DNA of 64,000 bases from Burkholderia sp. Ax-1724. GTDB lineage: Bacteria; Pseudomonadota; Gammaproteobacteria; Burkholderiales; Burkholderiaceae. The notes beneath the pieces were generated by a model, which worked only from the letters and a program-made list of their open reading frames with translations, was not told the origin of the DNA and did no database searches. This document shows positions 46,185 through 54,784 of this stretch, one piece after another. A program made the position numbers and the translations under genes. Where the stretch lies: positions 186,001-250,000 of the forward strand of contig NZ_VWWL01000010.1 in NCBI RefSeq assembly GCF_011752995.1. The letters run 5' to 3'. How positions within the stretch are numbered: position 1 is the stretch's first letter; the number at the start of each line of letters is the position of its first letter.

Positions 46185-47258
46185 ATGAATGCACTCGAAC
46201 ACCAACTCCAATACCCATTCAACGACACGCTGCCCGACGCGGGCAGCACGATGGAAGTCGCGCCGGGCGTGCTGTGGCTACGTATGCCGCTGCCGTTCGC
46301 GCTCGACCATATCAACCTGTGGCTGCTGCGCGATGAAATCGACGGGCAACAGGGCTGGACCGTGGTCGATTGCGGCATCACGTCGGACACGATCAAGGCG
46401 AATTGGGAGCGTGTGTTCGAGTCGGTGCTCGACGGCCTGCCGGTGTTGCGCGTGATCGTCACGCATTGTCACCCGGACCATATCGGCCTCGCGCACTGGG
46501 TGTGCGGCGGCGGCGAGAAACAGCGCTGGGACGCGCGACTGTGGATGACGCTCGGCGAATACATGCAGGCGCGCGTGATGGCAACCGGCGACGGTTCGAA
46601 CGCGGGCGGCGAGGCGGCGGCGCGGCACTTCGCGCGGCATGGCCTGAACGACGACGAATCGCTCGACAAACTGCGCAATCGCAAGAGTTATTACTCGAGC
46701 CTCGTGCCGGCGATTCCGGGGCAATACCGGCGTCTGCGCGAAGCCGAGGACGTGAGGATCGGCGGCAGAACGTGGCGTGTCGTGACGGGCTTCGGTCATT
46801 CGCCCGAGCATTGCGCGCTGCATTGCGAAGAGACCGGCACGCTGATTTCCGGCGACATGGTGCTGCCGCGCATTTCGACGAACGTGTCGGTGTTCGATAT
46901 CGAGCCAGAGGGTTCGCCGCTGGAGCTGTATCTGGAATCGCTCGGCCGCTACGAGACGATGCCGGAAGCGACGCTCGTGCTGCCTTCGCATGGCAAGCCG
47001 TTTCGCGGCGTGCGCACGCGCATTCGCCAGTTGCGCGAGCATCACGACGCGCGGCTCGCCGAGGTGCGCGAAGCGTGCGCGGAGAAACCGCGCAGCGCCG
47101 CCGACATCGTGCCGCTGATGTTCAAGCGCCAACTCGATATTCATCAGATGACGTTCGCGATGGGTGAGGCGCTCGCGCATTTGCATCTGCTGTGGCGTGC
47201 GGGGGAGTTGAAGCGCACGCAGGATGCGGATGGGGTGATTCGTTTTACGGCGGCGTGA
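46185..47258 (+). CDS. MBL-fold metallo-hydrolase
   Basis: 357 residues from ATG 46185 with GGAGGAAG upstream. Metal motif THCHPDHIGLA (HxHxDH), second histidine in GFGHSPEHCALHCEE, aspartate in LISGDMVLPRIS and final histidine in VLPSHGKPF. A C-terminal winged helix of about 80 residues (HHDARLAEVREACAEKPRSAADI) resembles LACTB2/PksB-like hydrolases. Divergent from the LiuR-like gene, so likely in its regulon; acyl-CoA thioesterase activity is a guess. Confidence 0.88.
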   Translation: MNALEHQLQYPFNDTLPDAGSTMEVAPGVLWLRMPLPFALDHINLWLLRDEIDGQQGWTVVDCGITSDTIKANWERVFESVLDGLPVLRVIVTHCHPDHIGLAHWVCGGGEKQRWDARLWMTLGEYMQARVMATGDGSNAGGEAAARHFARHGLNDDESLDKLRNRKSYYSSLVPAIPGQYRRLREAEDVRIGGRTWRVVTGFGHSPEHCALHCEETGTLISGDMVLPRISTNVSVFDIEPEGSPLELYLESLGRYETMPEATLVLPSHGKPFRGVRTRIRQLREHHDARLAEVREACAEKPRSAADIVPLMFKRQLDIHQMTFAMGEALAHLHLLWRAGELKRTQDADGVIRFTAA

Positions 47259-47424
47259 TCTGGGCTTGGATCGCGTTTTGGATTGATGGGGCGAGGGGAG
47301 TGCCCGCGTGTGTGGCGGGCTTTTTGGATAATTCAGCACAGCCTTGCAGTGTTCGTTTGATTTGCCTGCATGGAGCGCGGGCCGGCGCCGTATAGGCGTA
47401 GAAAGCATTCCACATCAGCTTCGA

Positions 47425-47585
47425 GAGCGCCGATAGGCTTTCCTTCATCGCCGGGGCGTAATTGGCCTGAGCCTCGATAATCGTGCCGTCGATGCGCGAT
47501 TTGCATCCGACTGGTATTCCGTCTCGTCGATCGTCACGATTGTGCCTTTGAGCGGCAGCGCGTCGCTTATTCCTTGAAGCAAAAA
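47425..47585 (-). pseudogene. Frameshifted ISAs1-like transposase remnant
   Basis: Two adjacent minus-strand frames each match half of an ISAs1-family DDE core: DALPLKGTIVTIDETEYQSDA (near 47580-47505) and, shifted one frame, GCKSRIDGTIIEAQANYAPAMKES (near 47505-47430). A frameshift near 47510 splits TID...GC. Only about 160 bases are recognisable and no terminal repeats are seen. It borders the hcp islet, supporting past insertion there. The rest of 47259-47816 has no gene. Confidence 0.5.
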
Positions 47586-47816
47586 CAAAAAAAACAAAGT
47601 AAACGCTGCTTCGTTGAGATTGCAACGCTTCCATCACTCTTGGCAACGTCTCATGCCATTTCCTTGGAAATTTTTCCACGGGTGATCGTTTTTTCGGAGT
47701 TCTCCGATATCAATACTGTTCGCAATGCTCTGGAATGACTGGGGAGACATGGCTAGCCGAGTGTGCACGCAGTCTCTGCACAGCATGAACCGTCCTCATC
47801 GCTTTGGAGTTTCCGA

Positions 47817-48290
47817 ATGGCGCACGATATTTTTATCAAGATCAACGGCATTGACGGCGAATCACAGGATCTAACACATCGCGACGAAATCGAAGTGCTT
47901 GGCTGGAACTGGAGCGCGAGTCAGCAGTCCAGAACGCGCTCCTGTTCTGGCAGCGTGGCAAAGGTCAGTGCTTCCGCGTTGAGCTTCACTCACATGATCG
48001 ACACGGCAAGCCCGAATCTTGCGAGCTACTGTTTTCAGGGGAGGCATGTTCCCAACGTCGTGCTTACCATGCGTAAAGCAGGTGACATTCCTCTTGAATA
48101 TTTGAAAATCACGATGTTTGACGTGATCGTGACGCGCGTCGAGCTAGCAGCAGGAGCCGGATTGGCATTGGAACATGTGGCACTGTCTTTTGTGCAAATG
48201 AAGAAGGAATACGCAGTGCAGAGCCCGATCGGTGTGAGTCAAGGCGCTGTGACCGCGCTGATTGATGTGAAACGGAACAGCGTTAGTTGA
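47817..48290 (+). CDS. hcp: Hcp-family type VI secretion tube protein
   Basis: 157 residues from ATG 47817, eight bases after GGAG. Begins MAHDIFIKINGIDGESQD and contains DEIEVLGWNWSASQQ, ASALSFTHMIDTASPNL and VVLTMRKAGDIPLEYLKITMFDVIVTRVEL, which are the core strands of the Hcp1 fold. Hcp hexamers stack into the T6SS tube and carry small effectors in their lumen. No other T6SS structural gene is in the window, so this is an orphan copy. A/T-richer than flanks. Next gene follows after 26 bp. Confidence 0.93.
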   Translation: MAHDIFIKINGIDGESQDLTHRDEIEVLGWNWSASQQSRTRSCSGSVAKVSASALSFTHMIDTASPNLASYCFQGRHVPNVVLTMRKAGDIPLEYLKITMFDVIVTRVELAAGAGLALEHVALSFVQMKKEYAVQSPIGVSQGAVTALIDVKRNSVS

Positions 48291-48316
48291 TGCCGGGTTA
48301 AGGACTAGAAGCGACA

Positions 48317-48820
48317 ATGAACGATTACGAACGCCTTATAAATGATGCTCTAACGGAAAAACCTCTCGCTTATAGCTATGGTGGAAAATCCGTAGATGCT
48401 CAAACGCTTTTCCTCTGCATAACGGTCGAGGAAACCTGCAAATATTTTGAATTAAAGGACTATAGCGGTGTGACGGCCGTAACGATGATTCTGCTTGGCC
48501 GTCCGTGGATTCCAACCCGCTCGAAACCTGGGGGAGCAACGGCCGGAACATCAATTGCATCGCTTGTTCTCCGGGTCCTTGTTGATGTCAATTTTGAAAA
48601 GGCTATCCTGCCTACGCTTACATCGAGATCGGTTCGGCGATTCCAATTCTCGATGACAAGAAATTTGGGAGCGTTCATTGGGCGCTGGATTCCATGGCTC
48701 GGTGCAACACTCGCAGTCTACGATGTGGTGAAAATAGTCATTCTTTCCGTGATGCGCTACAACCAGATTGTCAACGAAGAGGATCGGATAAATGACGCGA
48801 CAGCGGGAAGCTTCGGTTGA
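48317..48820 (+). CDS. Candidate small Hcp-dependent membrane effector
   Basis: 167 residues of unknown family. The N-terminal 110 residues are mixed alpha/beta with cysteines at 34 and 41. A Gly/Trp-rich hydrophobic segment, LGAFIGRWIPWLGATLAVYD followed by VVKIVILSVM (about 117-146), is long enough for a membrane helix or hairpin, and the tail RYNQIVNEEDRIND is charged. Small proteins with this kind of tail are seen next to hcp genes (recollection, not checked). The position between hcp and a DUF1493 gene suggests a toxin cargo that damages membranes; Serratia Ssp6 is a precedent for pore-forming Hcp cargo. Overlaps the next gene by 29 bases. Confidence 0.5.
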   Translation: MNDYERLINDALTEKPLAYSYGGKSVDAQTLFLCITVEETCKYFELKDYSGVTAVTMILLGRPWIPTRSKPGGATAGTSIASLVLRVLVDVNFEKAILPTLTSRSVRRFQFSMTRNLGAFIGRWIPWLGATLAVYDVVKIVILSVMRYNQIVNEEDRINDATAGSFG

Positions 48821-49181
48821 GCTGGAGCAATTCTTTCACAAAGAAGTTGGCATCCCCGATGGTAAAAAAATCTTCTCTTCAAGCGTCATAGAAGATGATT
48901 TCGGCATAACGGGTGACGATGCCAATCAATTAATGGAAGATTTTTTTGAGCAATTCCACGTCGCGCGCGGCGACTATGATTTTCACCGGTACTTTGAAAT
49001 TGAGGCATCGGGGTTCCCGATTCCTTTTCTTGACAGGTGGATCCGCAAGAAAATCCTGGGCGATCGCCTGTATGAGAAGCAAACTCTGACCATTGCGATG
49101 CTTCAGCATGCAATAGAGCTTGGTGTGTGGGATAGCCAACGCTTACGCGAGCGGGAAAGTCAGCGTAAAAGCAGTGATTGA
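48792..49181 (+). CDS. DUF1493-family protein, probable immunity protein
   Basis: 129 residues. VELEQFFHKEVGIPDGKKIFSSSVIEDDFGITGDDANQLMEDFFEQFHV is the DUF1493 signature of small cytoplasmic acidic proteins. It starts 29 bases inside the preceding gene, so the two are translationally coupled, as toxin/antitoxin or effector/immunity pairs often are. No signal peptide; if it neutralises a membrane toxin it would act from the cytoplasmic face. The immunity role is inferred from context. An in-frame later ATG is not obvious; the exact start is uncertain. Confidence 0.6.
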   Translation: MTRQREASVELEQFFHKEVGIPDGKKIFSSSVIEDDFGITGDDANQLMEDFFEQFHVARGDYDFHRYFEIEASGFPIPFLDRWIRKKILGDRLYEKQTLTIAMLQHAIELGVWDSQRLRERESQRKSSD

Positions 49182-49496
49182 AATCCCCGCCGCTTTTTCC
49201 GTCAACCCCGATTCTTGACCAACGTTCGGCGGCGCGCCAAACCGCCATCCTTTCCACCCGAACCCGCCATTCCCCTTACATCCCGCCAGTCGACAGATAG
49301 GTGTTTACGCCAGGCAGGCGCGGGCGCCGTGACCTCTTCTCCCTGCGCTTCAACTTCGCATCAGCCCGTGCTGGCGGTCCCGCAGCCCTGAATCCCCGCA
49401 TTTTTCAGGTAGCGGTTGCAGAGGAACCGCACGGCACTCCGCATGCCCCACACCGCAAAAAATCAATTTCGAGCACTTGCTTTTATCGCCATAATT
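49182..49496. other. Gene-free interval before the catabolic cluster
   Basis: 315 bases. Left part is GC-rich with no ribosome sites; base composition turns A/T-rich just before the operator pair at 49497. No gene seen. Confidence 0.5.
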
Positions 49497-49532
49497 GTTA
49501 GCATGCTACCTTAATAAAGGTAGTGCACTAAC
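49497..49532. promoter_or_regulatory. Two 14-bp dyads, putative MarR operators
   Basis: GTTAGCATGCTACC (49497-49510) and GGTAGTGCACTAAC (49519-49532), centres 22 bp apart (two helical turns), with TTAATAAA between. Both fit G-K-TAG-N4-CTA-M-C. A third copy is at 62118-62131. They sit 17-52 bp before the first gene of the cluster; the MarR gene at 55578 is the obvious candidate binder. Confidence 0.65.
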
Positions 49533-49548
49533 TCACATGGAGCAACTT

Positions 49549-51000
49549 ATGGCTGGCAATACCATGAAGGAAGATCGACTGCTTACCGCTTTCGCTAAAT
49601 TTGCGACCCAGGTGTCGGGCGACCTCGATGCGGAGTCGACCCAGGCGGCGAAGTCGGCGCTCGTCGACGCGCTGGCAGTCTCGCTCGGCGCCTTGCCTCA
49701 TCCCCCGGCGCAGCGCGCCCGCAAGTACGCCGCGCTGTTCGATGTTCCGCAAGGCGTCACTATCTGGGGCAGCGGTCAGCGCACGAACGTCGAAGCCGCA
49801 ACGCTGGTCAACGGCGTTCCGCTGCGCGGATACGACTACAACGACTTCTATTTCGGCAAGGCCGCCGGGCATCCGAGCGACATCATTCCCGGTCTGCTGG
49901 CGCTCGCCGAATCGCGCGGCCATACCGGCAAGCAGGTTCTGACGGCGCTGGCAGTCGGGTACGACGTCTGTATCAGCCTGTTCGATACGTTCGACATCGA
50001 TTCGAACGGCTGGGACTACCCGATGCTGGTGACGATTGCCGCGGTCTGCGCGTTCTCCCGCCTCGTCGGTCTTTCGGAAGCGGCTGCGCGCGAGGCCATC
50101 GCGATTGCGGTCGTATCGAACTACGTGAGCGACGAATCGGAATCGCACGAACTGAATGCTCGCGGCGATCTGACCATGTGGAAGCGTTTCAACGGCAGCG
50201 ACGCGATCCGCCATGCGGTCTATTCGGTTCTGCTCGCGGAAGTCGGTGTCGAGGGCGTGGTGCGCCCGTTCGAGGGCCGCAGCGGTTTGCTGGCGAAAAT
50301 CAGGACGCCGGACGATGTGATTCAACGCCTGTTCGATCGGCTCGATCCGTCGAAGCCGCTCAAGCGTGTCACCGAAGTGCGCTACAAGCGCTGGCCGGTG
50401 GGTTCGCGCGGCCAGAGCGCCATTCAGTCGGCCATCAGCCTCGCGGGCAAGATCGAGGACATGGCTTCGGCGCAAAGCGTGACCGTGTACACCGACGAAA
50501 TGGTCTATGACCATCTGGTCCGTCGCCGTTCGGACCCGTGGCATCCGTTCTCGCGCGAGACGGCCGACCATTCGCTGCCGTATATCGTGACTGCCGCGCT
50601 GCTCGAAGGCCAGATCAAGCTGGAAAGCTTCGACGTCGAACGCGTTATCGATCCGGCGCGGCAGACGTTCCTCAACGAGAAGGTCAAAGTCGAGGTCGAT
50701 CCCGCGCTTTGCTTGGGCTCGGCAGGCGGCTTCATCACGCGCGTCGAAGTGACGGATGCGAGCGGCAAGGTGCATAAGGGCGACGCCCGGCCGCATCCGG
50801 GCCACCCGCTGCAGCCGCTGACCCGCGAAGACATGGAAGCGAAGTTCTACGAGAACGTGGACCCGATCTTCGGTCACGCACATTCGCAGAACGTGCTGCA
50901 TGCAATCTGGAGCTTCGATACCCATCCGAACGTCAAGGACCTGGTCGGGCTGCTGGTTCATCCGAATCCGGAAAGCCTGAAGACGGCGGAAGTGGCGTAA
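49549..51000 (+). CDS. MmgE/PrpD-family protein
   Basis: 483 residues from ATG 49549, six bases after GGAG (an ATG at 49537 contains that GGAG). Two-domain MmgE/PrpD fold: helical domain with ALVDALAVSLGAL, WGSGQRTNVEAATLVNGVPLRGYDYND, HPSDIIPGLLALAESRG, and a C-terminal lid. Members include 2-methylcitrate dehydratase, iminodisuccinate epimerase and cis-aconitate decarboxylase, so a dehydratase or isomerase acting on a di- or tricarboxylate is likely. First gene of the plus arm; the FAD reductase follows after 12 bp. Confidence 0.88.
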   Translation: MAGNTMKEDRLLTAFAKFATQVSGDLDAESTQAAKSALVDALAVSLGALPHPPAQRARKYAALFDVPQGVTIWGSGQRTNVEAATLVNGVPLRGYDYNDFYFGKAAGHPSDIIPGLLALAESRGHTGKQVLTALAVGYDVCISLFDTFDIDSNGWDYPMLVTIAAVCAFSRLVGLSEAAAREAIAIAVVSNYVSDESESHELNARGDLTMWKRFNGSDAIRHAVYSVLLAEVGVEGVVRPFEGRSGLLAKIRTPDDVIQRLFDRLDPSKPLKRVTEVRYKRWPVGSRGQSAIQSAISLAGKIEDMASAQSVTVYTDEMVYDHLVRRRSDPWHPFSRETADHSLPYIVTAALLEGQIKLESFDVERVIDPARQTFLNEKVKVEVDPALCLGSAGGFITRVEVTDASGKVHKGDARPHPGHPLQPLTREDMEAKFYENVDPIFGHAHSQNVLHAIWSFDTHPNVKDLVGLLVHPNPESLKTAEVA

Positions 51001-51012
51001 GAGGGCAAAACC

Positions 51013-52281
51013 ATGCGGCGGGACGTGCGTGTAACTGTAATTGGAGCTGGACAGGCTGCTGCCCGATGTATCTCGACGATGCGCCATGCGGGGTTCGACG
51101 GTGGCATTACGTTAATCGGCGAGGAGACCCATTTACCTTACGAACGCCCGCCGCTGTCGAAAGAAGCGCTCTTTGGCGAGACCGGCTTCAAAGCGCCTTA
51201 CGTACTGGACGACAGTTTCTACGGCGACCATGAAGTGGATATCGAGCTTGGCAAGCGTGTCGAGGCGATCGATCCCGGGTCCGGTGCTGTCGACCTCGGG
51301 AACGGGTTGCGGATCAAGTCCGATCGCATTCTGATCGCGACAGGCTCGCGTGCCCGGACTGTTTCCATTCCGGGTGTGGCGCCCGAGCGGATTCTGTCGC
51401 TTAGGAATATTGAAGACGCGAAGCGCTTGAAGCCGTTGCTCGATGGCCGCAACAGGGTTGTGCTGATCGGTGGTGGATTCATCGGGCTGGAGATTGCCGC
51501 GGGTGCGATTCGCCGGGGTTGCGCGGTGACGGTCATCGAAGCGCGGCCACGGCTCATCGAGCGAGCCGTCAGTCCGCACGTATCGACGCACTTGCAACGC
51601 CTGCACGCGGATAACGGCGTGAAGTTCAGGTTCGGCGTAACGATCGTTTCGGGACGACAGGGCGCGACCGAAACCGAGTTGATGCTGAGCGACGGCACTT
51701 CGGTCGTGGCGGATGTCATCGTCGCCGGTGTCGGGGCGTTGCCTAATTCAGAGCTGGCGGACGCGGCCGGGATCAGGTGTACGAACGGAATCAGCGTGGA
51801 TAAAAACTGCCGGACCTCAGCCGGGATCGTATGGGCTGCGGGGGATGTCGCCACGCGCGTTCATCCCTGGTTCGGAAAGGACATGCGCCTGGAATCCTGG
51901 GAGAGTGCGGAGAACCAGGCCCGGATTGCAGGACTCTCGATTGTGGCCAGCTTTGTCGGCACGCATGCCGCCGAAGGCGAAGAAGAACCTCCACCGTGGT
52001 TCTGGAGTGACCAGTACGGACTCAATCTGCAGATCCTCGGTTGCGTTTGCGATTCGGAAAGCTCGGTCAGGCGGATGAGCGACGACGGTGAGAAAGGCAC
52101 GATTTTTCATTTTCGCGGACGTGACCTGATTGGCGCAGAGCTTATTTCGACAGGCAGAGAGCGTCCATTGGTCAAGAAGCTTCTGCAGACCGGATGGCCG
52201 TTGCCCGCGGAGAAACTCGGCGATACCGGCCTGTCCCTGAAAGAACTACTGGCCGCTTCGACGGCGGCCGTTGCGGCCTGA
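51013..52281 (+). CDS. FAD-dependent ferredoxin reductase
   Basis: 422 residues. FAD-binding VIGAGQAAARCISTMRHAGF, RPPLSKEALFG, NAD-binding VLIGGGFIGLEIAAGAIRRGC and VWAAGDVATRVHPWFGKDMRLESWESAENQA. This is the rhodocoxin/putidaredoxin/BphA4-type reductase with C-terminal dimer domain, no fused 2Fe-2S. Passes electrons from NADH to the Rieske ferredoxin encoded 16 bp downstream. Confidence 0.92.
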   Translation: MRRDVRVTVIGAGQAAARCISTMRHAGFDGGITLIGEETHLPYERPPLSKEALFGETGFKAPYVLDDSFYGDHEVDIELGKRVEAIDPGSGAVDLGNGLRIKSDRILIATGSRARTVSIPGVAPERILSLRNIEDAKRLKPLLDGRNRVVLIGGGFIGLEIAAGAIRRGCAVTVIEARPRLIERAVSPHVSTHLQRLHADNGVKFRFGVTIVSGRQGATETELMLSDGTSVVADVIVAGVGALPNSELADAAGIRCTNGISVDKNCRTSAGIVWAAGDVATRVHPWFGKDMRLESWESAENQARIAGLSIVASFVGTHAAEGEEEPPPWFWSDQYGLNLQILGCVCDSESSVRRMSDDGEKGTIFHFRGRDLIGAELISTGRERPLVKKLLQTGWPLPAEKLGDTGLSLKELLAASTAAVAA

Positions 52282-52296
52282 TGAGAGGAAAACCCG

Positions 52297-52602
52297 ATGA
52301 GCTGGCAAGAAGTCGCAAAGAAATCAGATGTAGAGGAGGGCGAGGCACTCCAGGTGTGTGTCTCCGGGGAGCCCATTGCCATCTACAACGTGGGTGGCAC
52401 GTTCTTCGCAACGCATGACGTCTGTACGCATGCTCATGCGCATCTGTCAGACGGGTATATCGATGGCGATTGCGTCGAATGTCCTCTGCATGGCGGCGTT
52501 TTCCGGATCTCCACGGGTGAGGCGGTTTCGGGCCCGGTACAGAAGCCATTGCGAGTTTTCCCGATCAAGGTCGAAGGCGAATCCATTCTGATTGACGGGT
52601 AA
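52297..52602 (+). CDS. Rieske-type ferredoxin
   Basis: 101 residues. Cluster ligands Cys43 and His45 in CTHAHAHL, Cys62 and His65 in CPLHGG, with the usual 16-residue gap; fold matches BphA3/NDO ferredoxins. Electron carrier between the reductase and the terminal oxygenase. AGAGGAAAACCCG precedes the ATG. Confidence 0.94.
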   Translation: MSWQEVAKKSDVEEGEALQVCVSGEPIAIYNVGGTFFATHDVCTHAHAHLSDGYIDGDCVECPLHGGVFRISTGEAVSGPVQKPLRVFPIKVEGESILIDG

Positions 52603-52653
52603 TCGCGAATGGCTTCGGCTACGGCTCACCGTATGGATCAAGAAAGGAATGTT

Positions 52654-53370
52654 ATGGAATTCGAACGAACCTCCGTTGCAATCATCGGCGCCCATGCGGG
52701 CACCGGGCCGGCCGTCGTCCGCGCGTTTGTCGAACAGGGTGCGCGGGTCGCGGTAGGAACGCCGAGTCGGGGCGGAGAGAAAACGCCCTTGTCCGGCACC
52801 GTGCAATTCGATGTCGACACGAGCGATGTGGCATCGATCCGTCAATTCTTCGATCGATGCGAGAAAGAGCACGGTCCGGTCGAGATTCTGGTCAACGTCG
52901 CTCCGCCGATTGCCTCGGGCAATGCGCTGGATTTCACGCCGGATGAATATCGGGCGGTCGTCGAGCAGGAACTGATCGGGCCGATTCTGTGCATGCAGGA
53001 AGGCGCGAGGCGCATGGTGCCACGCGGATTCGGCCGGATCATGTCCTTCATCTCGATGTCCGGAAAGACCGGTGTGCATAAGCACGTTGCGCCGTTCGCG
53101 GCGGCCAAAGGCGGCCTCGTCACCTTCTCGCGCACGCTGGCCGCCGAGCTCGCCCCGACCGGGGTAACGGTCAACACGCTGGCGACCGCGCTGTTCGACG
53201 TGCAGGTTGCCTCCATGCCGGACGGCGCCGAAGTGGTCAAGGGCATTCCGGTTGGCCGCCCGGGGCGCTCCGAAGAGGCCGCGCACGCTGTTCTGTTTCT
53301 CGCTTCCAAAGACGCGGGTTATGTCACCGGAGAGACGCTCAATCTCTCGGGCGGCCGCTTCATGGACTAA
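52654..53370 (+). CDS. SDR-family protein with catalytic Tyr replaced by Phe
   Basis: 238 residues from ATG 52654 behind AAAGGAA. Classical SDR fold, but the nucleotide loop is GAHAGTG instead of TGxxxGxG, and the active-site Tyr-x3-Lys is PFAAAK (Phe148, Lys152). Ser is in SFISMSGKTG. The C-terminus (GYVTGETLNLSGGRFMD) is normal. Its place between ferredoxin and dioxygenase suggests a cis-diol dehydrogenase, yet loss of the Tyr argues against ordinary dehydrogenase chemistry; a dehydratase, decarboxylase-assisting or non-catalytic role is possible. Confidence 0.8.
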   Translation: MEFERTSVAIIGAHAGTGPAVVRAFVEQGARVAVGTPSRGGEKTPLSGTVQFDVDTSDVASIRQFFDRCEKEHGPVEILVNVAPPIASGNALDFTPDEYRAVVEQELIGPILCMQEGARRMVPRGFGRIMSFISMSGKTGVHKHVAPFAAAKGGLVTFSRTLAAELAPTGVTVNTLATALFDVQVASMPDGAEVVKGIPVGRPGRSEEAAHAVLFLASKDAGYVTGETLNLSGGRFMD

Positions 53371-53407
53371 ACACTTGCGTCCAACGCAAACGAAGGAGTG
53401 ATCGATC

Positions 53408-54736
53408 GTGTCTGAAACTCAGTGCGTCAGTGAAAAGATCTGGTTTGCCCAAAGCGAATCTGCTGCCGATACCCACGGCCTCGTCAAGCGGGCACCCAGG
53501 ACGTTCCGCATTCATACGCGTGCTTATACCGATCCGTCGGTCTTTGCCGCCGAGATGGAGAAAATCTTCAAGAAGACCTGGGTCTTCGTGGCACACGAGT
53601 GCCAGATTCCGAATGCCGGCGACTATCAAACCAGTTATATCGGCATGCAGCCGGTGATCGTCAGCCGCGACGCCGAGAACAAGGTGCATGTTCTCGTCAA
53701 TCGATGCGTGCATCGCGGCGCGGTGATCTGCCGTGATAGCCACGGTCACGGAACGGAATTCAACTGTCCGTACCACGGTTGGGTCTACGGTTTGGACGGC
53801 AAGCTGCTTGCCATGTCCGAACGGCGCGAGGCGGGCGGGTACTCGGATGACTTTGCTGCTCCCGAGGGGCTGATGCGTCTGCGTGTCGAGACCTATCGCG
53901 GTTTCATTTTCGCGAGCTTCAATCCGGACGTTCAACCGCTCGAAGAGTACCTGGGCCGCGCCAAGGGCGTCATCGACCGCAAGCTCGACATGTCGCCGGT
54001 TGGCGAGATCGACTTCGTTTCGCGTCCGTATGTGAGCCGCTATCAGGGCAACTGGAAGTTCCAGGCCGAGAATATCGTCGACGAATACCACTTCATGCAT
54101 ACGCATAAGGCGTTCGTTCAGCTTCAGGCGAAGTACGGTCAGACGACCGGGGACTTCGATGTGCATAAAGGCGGCTCGGCCAAGAAAATGCGCGAGGTGC
54201 GGTTCTCCGGCGTGACGTGGGATTGCGAGAACGGTCATGGACTGGTCGAGACGCCGTCCGGAGAGATCGACTCGTATCTGAACGGCGAGTATGGCGACTA
54301 TTTCCAGGGCATCGTCGACCGGCATGGCGCGCAAACGCTCGCTTCGATGACCGGAAAGCTGTCGGCATCGATCTTCCCGAATCTCGGACTGATTCACAAT
54401 CAGGTGCGAGTCTGGAGACCGATTGCGCCGGACCTCACCGAAGTGACCATCTATCCCTACGAACTCAAGGGCGCGCCGGCCGGCTACAACGAAGGCATGC
54501 TGCGTAGCCAGGAGCGCTTCTACGGCCCGGCGGGTCACGGGCAGGCCGACGACGTGGAAATTTTCGCGCGCAACCAGCAAGGTCTCGCGGGCAGCGCTGT
54601 CGAATGGCTCATTCTCGAGCGCGGCGTCGAGACCGACAAGCCGACTGGCGACGGCGACTTCAAGGGCCTGACAACGAGCGAGGCTCCGCAACGCGCTTTG
54701 TGGCGCGAGTGGGACAAGTTGATGACCGGCAAGTAG
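53408..54736 (+). CDS. Rieske aromatic-ring-hydroxylating dioxygenase, alpha subunit
   Basis: 442 residues; GTG start nine bases after AAGGAG. Rieske ligands Cys100, His102, Cys120, His123 (CVHRG...CPYHGW); catalytic iron ligands His228 and His233 in NIVDEYHFMHTH with bridging Asp225. It is a normal-length alpha subunit of the alpha3beta3 type. It adds O2 across an aromatic double bond to give a cis-diol. Family subgroup and substrate are not evident; an acid such as a benzoate derivative would fit the many acid-handling neighbours, but that is inference. Confidence 0.94.
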   Translation: MSETQCVSEKIWFAQSESAADTHGLVKRAPRTFRIHTRAYTDPSVFAAEMEKIFKKTWVFVAHECQIPNAGDYQTSYIGMQPVIVSRDAENKVHVLVNRCVHRGAVICRDSHGHGTEFNCPYHGWVYGLDGKLLAMSERREAGGYSDDFAAPEGLMRLRVETYRGFIFASFNPDVQPLEEYLGRAKGVIDRKLDMSPVGEIDFVSRPYVSRYQGNWKFQAENIVDEYHFMHTHKAFVQLQAKYGQTTGDFDVHKGGSAKKMREVRFSGVTWDCENGHGLVETPSGEIDSYLNGEYGDYFQGIVDRHGAQTLASMTGKLSASIFPNLGLIHNQVRVWRPIAPDLTEVTIYPYELKGAPAGYNEGMLRSQERFYGPAGHGQADDVEIFARNQQGLAGSAVEWLILERGVETDKPTGDGDFKGLTTSEAPQRALWREWDKLMTGK

Positions 54737-54784
54737 CCGCCCGGCTCAACATCGAATTGAAATGCCAACCTGGAGACTTGTGTC

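Noticed and set aside
47259..47816. A complete insertion sequence at the hcp islet
   Set aside because: Only a short frameshifted transposase core is recognisable and no terminal inverted repeats or target duplication could be seen.
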